Shown here piece after piece: positions 18,020 through 22,597 of a stretch of DNA of 22,597 bases. Numbering within the stretch: the first letter of the stretch is position 1; each line of letters starts with the position of its first letter. The notes under the pieces are model-generated. The model was not told the origin of the DNA and searched no databases. It was given only the letters and a program-made list of their open reading frames with translations. The stretch comes from Phallusia fumigata. Lineage: Eukaryota > Chordata > Ascidiacea > Phlebobranchia > Ascidiidae. Both the position numbers and the translations under genes were made by a program. Location of the stretch: assembly GCA_008931825.1 (NCBI GenBank), contig QXVZ01020791.1:1-22597 (forward strand), in the 5' to 3' direction.

Positions 18020-20432
18020 CTGAAGCACAAAGGACACAATTACATGTCGGCAGTCTATTGTGGGTAAACCATTATGATTAAGGGCTGTGCAAGGCTTAAT
18101 TAAGTGCCACTCGACCAGAGAACGAAAGAGGAAAAATATTGACCAAAAGGCATTTGTGAAAAAAGGAATACATAAATTGGCTTTCCTGAATTTTCTAATG
18201 GGGAGTGGATAATAAACATATTTGCCAAAATAATATTTTATTATGCCTAATAACAAGTTTAAAGTAAACTGTCTTTTGAAGGCAAAATTTAACACAGTGA
18301 AAGATCAAAACAACACAAGTTTTTACTGCAAAGTTAAGACATAGTACATAATGTTACTAAAATATATATTTTCCCAGAAGAGTAACTAGCAATTGAAAGA
18401 ACTACAAAGGGTAACAAACACAGGGCCTTGTGAGTTTAGTGCTGGTAAAAGCAATTACATAAGCAGATTTCATGAGCAACGACTCTCAAAGTTTTCATTG
18501 TTCGTCAATGGCCACTTGGCGACTAATACTTGTAACAAGCTTCGGTGTTAAACCAATTTTGTGTCAACGACTTTTAAGAGGCTTCCCCCCTGCACATGTT
18601 TGCTCACCCAAATGTGTGATGATGAATAACTTTGCTTGAACAACCAACGCACCAACACACGATGGCACTTGGAACAACACAAAGTGTGCCGACAAACTGA
18701 CTTTATATGTGTGAAGTTGTGGTTGATTGCCCGAGCATTATTTTAACTGTGTGTCTGACCAACAAACAAAATGTTTTGGAGCGCAGTATACACATGTTTG
18801 TTGGACCTCGGATATAATAATGCAAGTGGAATTGCTATAATTTTCAATACTGCTAACAAAATAAAATTCTAAGGCCAAATTACACAATGCTGGCCAAATC
18901 AACAATTACTGTAAACTGTGTTTGATTGAAGTGCTAATTTACATGTAATTCAAGACTTTGTCCTTTAAACCATGTTGCAACGATTTCAGAAATACAAATT
19001 ACAACAGTTCCTTAAGCAACCAGTGTTAACAAAATTGAACATTTCTATGAGCAAGTAGTGGTTTGTAAAGTCAAAAGTCAGTTGCAAATGTTACAACATC
19101 TTTTTAAATTTAAACTTAAAACCATTGCTAGTTATGCTGAAGGCTAATAACCCTATGTCTCAAGCCTTTTTTTACCGCACACAAATACAAGTTAAACAAA
19201 TTTGTTTTGTCTGCTGACTCAAGTTATTAGGAGATAAGTCAACTAATATGGCAAAATTGCGTTTAAAATATATATTTGGTAGCTTTTGTATGACAATTTT
19301 AAAGTGCCGAATGTCAATGCTTTAATTTTAAACACAGGTGTTGGTCCTCTTACGCAAAGTGAAGCAAATGAACCGTCTTCAAATCAAAACACACAAAAAG
19401 ATTCGCAACAATGATTTGCAAGAAAAACAAACGTCTCTGGTTGGGTGACACTGGAGTAGGTATAACGAGTGACGCAGGTAAGGCTTGGGTCAACAGGTAA
19501 GTTTCACACCTTCCTACCCCCCCAAAAGCCAATTTATCATCAGCTTGTGTAACTTAACACTGGAACACAGCATGATCAACATGCCTCCACACCGCACTGT
19601 GCCGATATCAAGTTACCAACTATCGAGAAACAATGTTCTTTTGTTATGTTGGATTCAAGACATTAAAACTAAGACAAAAATGTTGGGTTTCCTGCCTACA
19701 AAAGTGCCTTCTTATGTCAACCAAAATTTGTGGGTGTTGATTTATTAGTTTCTTTGCATTTTTGGAACACCAATTGCAAGGATTTCATTGGCTGCAAAGT
19801 TCTTATGTCAACCAAAATTTGTGGGTGTTGATTTATTAGTTTCTTTGCATTTTTGGAACACCAATTGCAAGGATTTCATTGGCTGCAAAGTTAGCATATA
19901 AAAACAGACAACAAATAGAAATTTTCTTAAATATTTGACACAAAACATCTCACACATGTTAAATTCCTTCTTTTCAAACAGCTATACAGTGGCAAAACAT
20001 CAAGTAAATTTTCCAGTTTTTCTGTTCAATCCCTTTGAGCAGTGCTTCTCAAAAACTATTTTCAATGTGACACTTTGGAAAACATTTTGACGCACCAACC
20101 GCAGAAATTTAACTAATATGCCCATTGTTTATGTTGTGTTTAATTAACTCATTTAGAAACAGTTAGTTACCAAAGAATTATATTGCAAAACCCCAAGAAA
20201 ATTAAAATGATGCACTAGGGTGTCACAATGCACAACCGCAGTCCACAATATTTTAGTATCATTAGTCTGGAATGCTAAGAGGTAACACATGTGTGACAAA
20301 ATCCACCCTACTTACATCACAACATAGAATTTGTTCTTTCCTATTACAAACACCACTGCAACAAACCCTTTAACTGCACAACAGACATATTTGGCTGGCA
20401 ACAATACTTTTGTGTGCAACATTTCAACTTAC
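18020..20432 (-). other. Intron between E1 (copy 1) and E2
   Basis: This 2413-base intron has a gtaagt donor and a tgtgcttcag acceptor. Most of it from 18660 onward is the first copy of the duplicated block. It holds a 91-base exact tandem duplication (19711-19892) and a plus-strand open frame that I do not trust. Confidence 0.5.
19711..19892. repeat. Exact 91-base tandem duplication
   Basis: A unit beginning cttatgtcaaccaaaa occurs twice back to back with no visible mismatch (19711-19801 and 19802-19892). The matching place in the second block has one unit only. It is therefore very recent, or an assembly overlap error. Confidence 0.9.
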
Positions 20433-20565
20433 TATTAGCAATGGAGACAGTAGCAGACCCGCAGAGCACACAGCTTCGTAATCTCCTCCAGTGTTCACGG
20501 AAGTATATGAAGGTCAGTACGGGGTAAAGGGCAGAGAAGCAAAACATCATCCACGACAAAACAGT
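20433..20565 (-). CDS. Internal exon E1 (copy 1): TM7 and helix 8 of a class A GPCR-like receptor
   Basis: The exon is 133 bases, bounded by an acceptor (ttttactaccag) and a gtaagt donor, and ends with one leftover base (A). It encodes 44 residues beginning TVLSWMMFCFSALYPVLTF. A hydrophobic helix ends in YPVLTF, is followed by IYFREHWRRLRS and then CVLCG. This is the layout of a rhodopsin-family TM7 (NPxxY), amphipathic helix 8 and palmitoylatable cysteines, but with YPVLT where NPxxY is usual. The leftover base joins in phase to exon E2 to give Ser. A second copy at 22464-22596 differs at three bases, all synonymous, which argues for real coding on this strand. The exact receptor family is not recognised. 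It could also be another multipass protein, because only one helix lies in the window. Confidence 0.72.
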
Positions 20566-21337
20566 CTGGTAGTAAAATCTGCCTCCNCGATGGCACTTGG
20601 AACAACACAAAGTGTGCTGACAAACTGATTGTATATGTGTGAAGTTGTGGTTGATTGCCCGAGTATTATTTTAACTGTGTGTCTGACCAACAAACAAAAT
20701 GTTTTGAGTGCAGTATACACATGTTCATTGGACCGCGGATATAATAATGCAAGTGGAATTAAAATAATGCTATAATTTTCAATACTGCTAACAAAATAAA
20801 ATTCTAAATTACACAATGCTGGCCAAATCAACAATTACTGTAAACTGTGTTTGATTGAAGTGCTAATTTACATGTAATTCAAGACTTTGTCCTTTAAACC
20901 ATGTTGCAACGATATCACAAATACAAATTACAACAGTTCCTTAAGCAACCAGTGTTTACAAAATTGAACATTTCTATGAGCAAGTAGTGGTTTGTAAAGT
21001 CAAAAGTCAGTTGCAAATGTTACAACATCTTTTTAAATTTAAACTTAAAACCATTGCTAGTTATGCTGAAGGCTAATAACCCTATGTCTCAAGCCTTTTT
21101 TACCGCACACAAATACAAGTTAAACAAATTTGTTTTGTCTGCTGACTCAAGTTATTAGGAGATAAATCAACTAATATGGCAAAATTGCTTTTAAAAATAT
21201 ATTTGGTAGCTTTTGCATGACAATTTTAAAGTGCCGAATGTCAATGCTTTAATTTTAAACACAGGTGTTGGTCCTCTTACGCAAAGTGAAGCAAATGAAC
21301 AGTCTTCAAATCAAAACACACAAAAAGATTCGCAACA

Positions 21338-21676
21338 ATGATTAGTAAGAAAAACAAACGTCTCCGGTTGGGTGACACTGGAGTAGGTATAACGAGTGAC
21401 GCAGGTAAGGCTTTGGGTCAACAGGTAAGTTTCACACCTTCCAACCCCCCCAAAAGCCAATTTATCATCAGCTTGTGTAACTTAACACTGGAACACAGCA
21501 TGATCAATATGCCTCCACACCGCACTGTGCCGATATCAAGTTACCAACCATCGAGAAACAATGTTCTTTTGTTATGTTGGATTCAAGACATTAAAACTAA
21601 GACAAAAATGTTGGGTTTTCTGCCTACAAAAGTGCCTTCCTATATCAACCAAAATTTGTGGGTGTTGATTTATTAG
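21338..21676 (+). other. Open frame in duplicated block copy 2, doubtful
   Basis: A 112-codon frame starts ATG and reads ISKKNKRLRLGDTGVGITSD at first. The copy 1 counterpart has lost a T (gctttggg to gcttggg) and is frameshifted. In the shared 87 codons about half the differences change the protein. Acceptor-like acacag and donor-like caggtaagt flank its first part. It lies on the opposite strand within the receptor intron. Confidence 0.15.
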
Positions 21677-22145
21677 TTTCTTGCATTTTTGGAACACCAA
21701 TTGCAAGGATTTCATTGACTGCAAAGTTAGCATATAAAAACAGACAACAAATAGAAATTTTCTTAAATATTTGACCAAAACATCTCACACATGTTAATTT
21801 CCTTCTTTTCAAACAGCTATACAGTGGCAAAACAACAAGTAAGTTTTCCAGTTTTTCTGTTCAATCCCTTTTAGCAGTGCTTCTTAAAACTATTTTCAAT
21901 GTGACACTTTGGAAAACATTTTGACGCACCAACCACAGAAATTTAACTAAGATGCCCATTGTTTATGTTGTGTTTAATTAACTCATTTAGAAACAGTTAG
22001 TTACCAAAGAATTATATTGCAAAACCCCAAGAAAATTAAAATGATGCACTAGGGTGTCACAATAAACAACCACAGTCAACATCTTTTAGTATTATTGGTC
22101 TGTAATGCTAAGAGGAAGCACATGTGTGATAAAATACACCCTTCT

Positions 22146-22352
22146 TACATCATCATGGTGGGAAAAAGTGGGGAAATGGGGAAGCTTCTTCCCGGGTAAT
22201 TAGTCCTACTCACAGAACATTTTTTATTTTTGTAACATCTATTAGTTTAATATTCCTGTTACATATAGGAACTTAGGGGATTTGCCGAAAATTGGAGGGA
22301 AATTTTTGTTGACTTCCCAGGAAATTTGCATTTTTTCTAGCCCTGTACATCA
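22146..22352. mobile_element. MITE-like insertion with 7-base target-site duplication
   Basis: Compared with copy 1 at about 20309-20320, this block has 200 extra bases. The 193-base insert (22153-22345) is flanked by tacatca on both sides (22146-22152 and 22346-22352), whereas the empty site has one tacatca. Its ends are loosely inverted: the left end reads catggtgggaaaaagtg and the right end read backward gives cagggctagaaaaaatg. It has no coding capacity, so it is a short non-autonomous element. The family is not recognised. Confidence 0.65.
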
Positions 22353-22463
22353 CAACATAGAATTTGTTCTTTCCTATTACAAACACCACTCCAACAAACA
22401 CTTTAACTGCACAACAGACATATTTGGCTGGCAACAATATTTTTGTGCAACATTTCAACTTAC

Positions 22464-22596
22464 TATTAGCAATGGAGACAGTAGCAGACCCACAGAGCAC
22501 ACAGCTTCGTAATCTCCGCCAGTGTTCACGGAAGTATATGAAGGTCAGTACGGGGTAAAGGGCAGAAAAGCAAAACATCATCCACGACAAAACAGT
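22464..22596 (-). CDS. Second copy of exon E1 (TM7/helix 8)
   Basis: This duplicates the 20433-20565 exon with an identical 44-residue translation and the same gtaagt donor. Only the G of its acceptor is visible, because the window ends at the next base. The three differences from copy 1 are Phe TTC/TTT, Arg AGG/CGG and Cys TGC/TGT, all silent. It lies in the second of two near-identical blocks separated by a single N. It is either the other allele left uncollapsed in the assembly or a true tandem exon copy that could act as an alternative exon. The sequence alone does not decide between these. Confidence 0.68.
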
Positions 22597-22597
22597 C

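Larger units (their letters stand above)
18660..20586. repeat. Duplicated block, copy 1
   Basis: From cgatggcacttgg onward this 1.9-kb stretch matches 20588-22597 base for base, apart from scattered substitutions and small indels. It contains exon E1. The copy boundary coincides with the N at 20587. Unique to this copy are a 91-base tandem duplication and a small insertion near 18870. Confidence 0.92.
20588..22597. repeat. Duplicated block, copy 2 (continues past the window)
   Basis: This is the second copy of the 18660-20586 block in the same orientation, starting directly after the N. It carries a 200-base insertion at 22146-22352 that copy 1 lacks, and it lacks the 91-base tandem duplication. 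Divergence of a few percent with indels is what two alleles of a highly polymorphic species would show. A recent tandem duplication fits equally well. Confidence 0.92.

Noticed and set aside
17906..18295. 129-codon minus ORF running through E2 in the VGAMGPQTFDK... frame
   Set aside because: The frame is open by chance. Using it would leave a phase incompatible with both E1 and E3, whereas the RGNGATN... frame fits both.
19334..19500. Plus-strand exon-like segment between acacag and gtaagt, repeated at about 21265-21425
   Set aside because: All three frames contain stops before the donor in at least one copy, and copy 1 has a frameshift, so a plus-strand coding exon is not supported.

Overview
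The window looks like nuclear DNA of an animal, most probably an ascidian-like tunicate. It is AT-rich with short GT-AG introns and compact exons split across kilobases. It carries interspersed and tandem non-coding repeats, and two near-identical blocks differing by a few percent meet at a single N. Nothing suggests bacterial, organellar or viral sequence. The taxonomic call is inference from texture, not from a recognised marker gene.

Region 1 (1-5735) holds two diverged copies of a segmental repeat, A from 1 and B from 3339 (offset 3338 bases). Each carries minus-strand exon-like segments (300-244 and 15-1 in A; 5248-5093, 3638-3582 and 3353-3319 in B). Each also carries a repeat element with internal ~128-base tandem units, and a degenerate tRNA-like stretch. 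A is damaged relative to B: a one-base insertion, and a deletion that removes the body of the 5248-5093 exon. A diverged copy of part of that exon reappears at 2722-2810. A possible plus-strand last exon with an AATAAA signal lies at 5485-5716.

Region 2 (5740-14870) has no gene I can establish. It contains a 746-base element with long terminal inverted repeats (8162-8907), a near-perfect 88-base foldback (11887-11974) just downstream of two CRE-like sites, and a few weak open frames.

Region 3 (14877-22597) is the best-supported gene, on the minus strand. Its 3' part can be read as four exons with matching phases: 20565-20433, 18019-17917, 17165-16941 and 16106-15023. They encode the last transmembrane helix and helix 8 of what looks like a rhodopsin-class GPCR with a non-canonical NPxxY motif (YPVLT). 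A ~470-residue basic-then-acidic, Ser-rich cytoplasmic tail follows. Upstream exons lie beyond the window. The first of these exons and its flanking intron occur twice (18660-20586 and 20588-22597). The copies meet exactly at an N, and the exon differs at three bases, all synonymous. This is either an uncollapsed pair of haplotypes or a recent tandem duplication.

I do not see a clearly new biological system. The most useful leads are the unusual receptor tail, the duplicated TM7 exon, the perfect-arm foldback, and a ~193-base insertion with a 7-base target-site duplication present in only one of the two duplicated copies.
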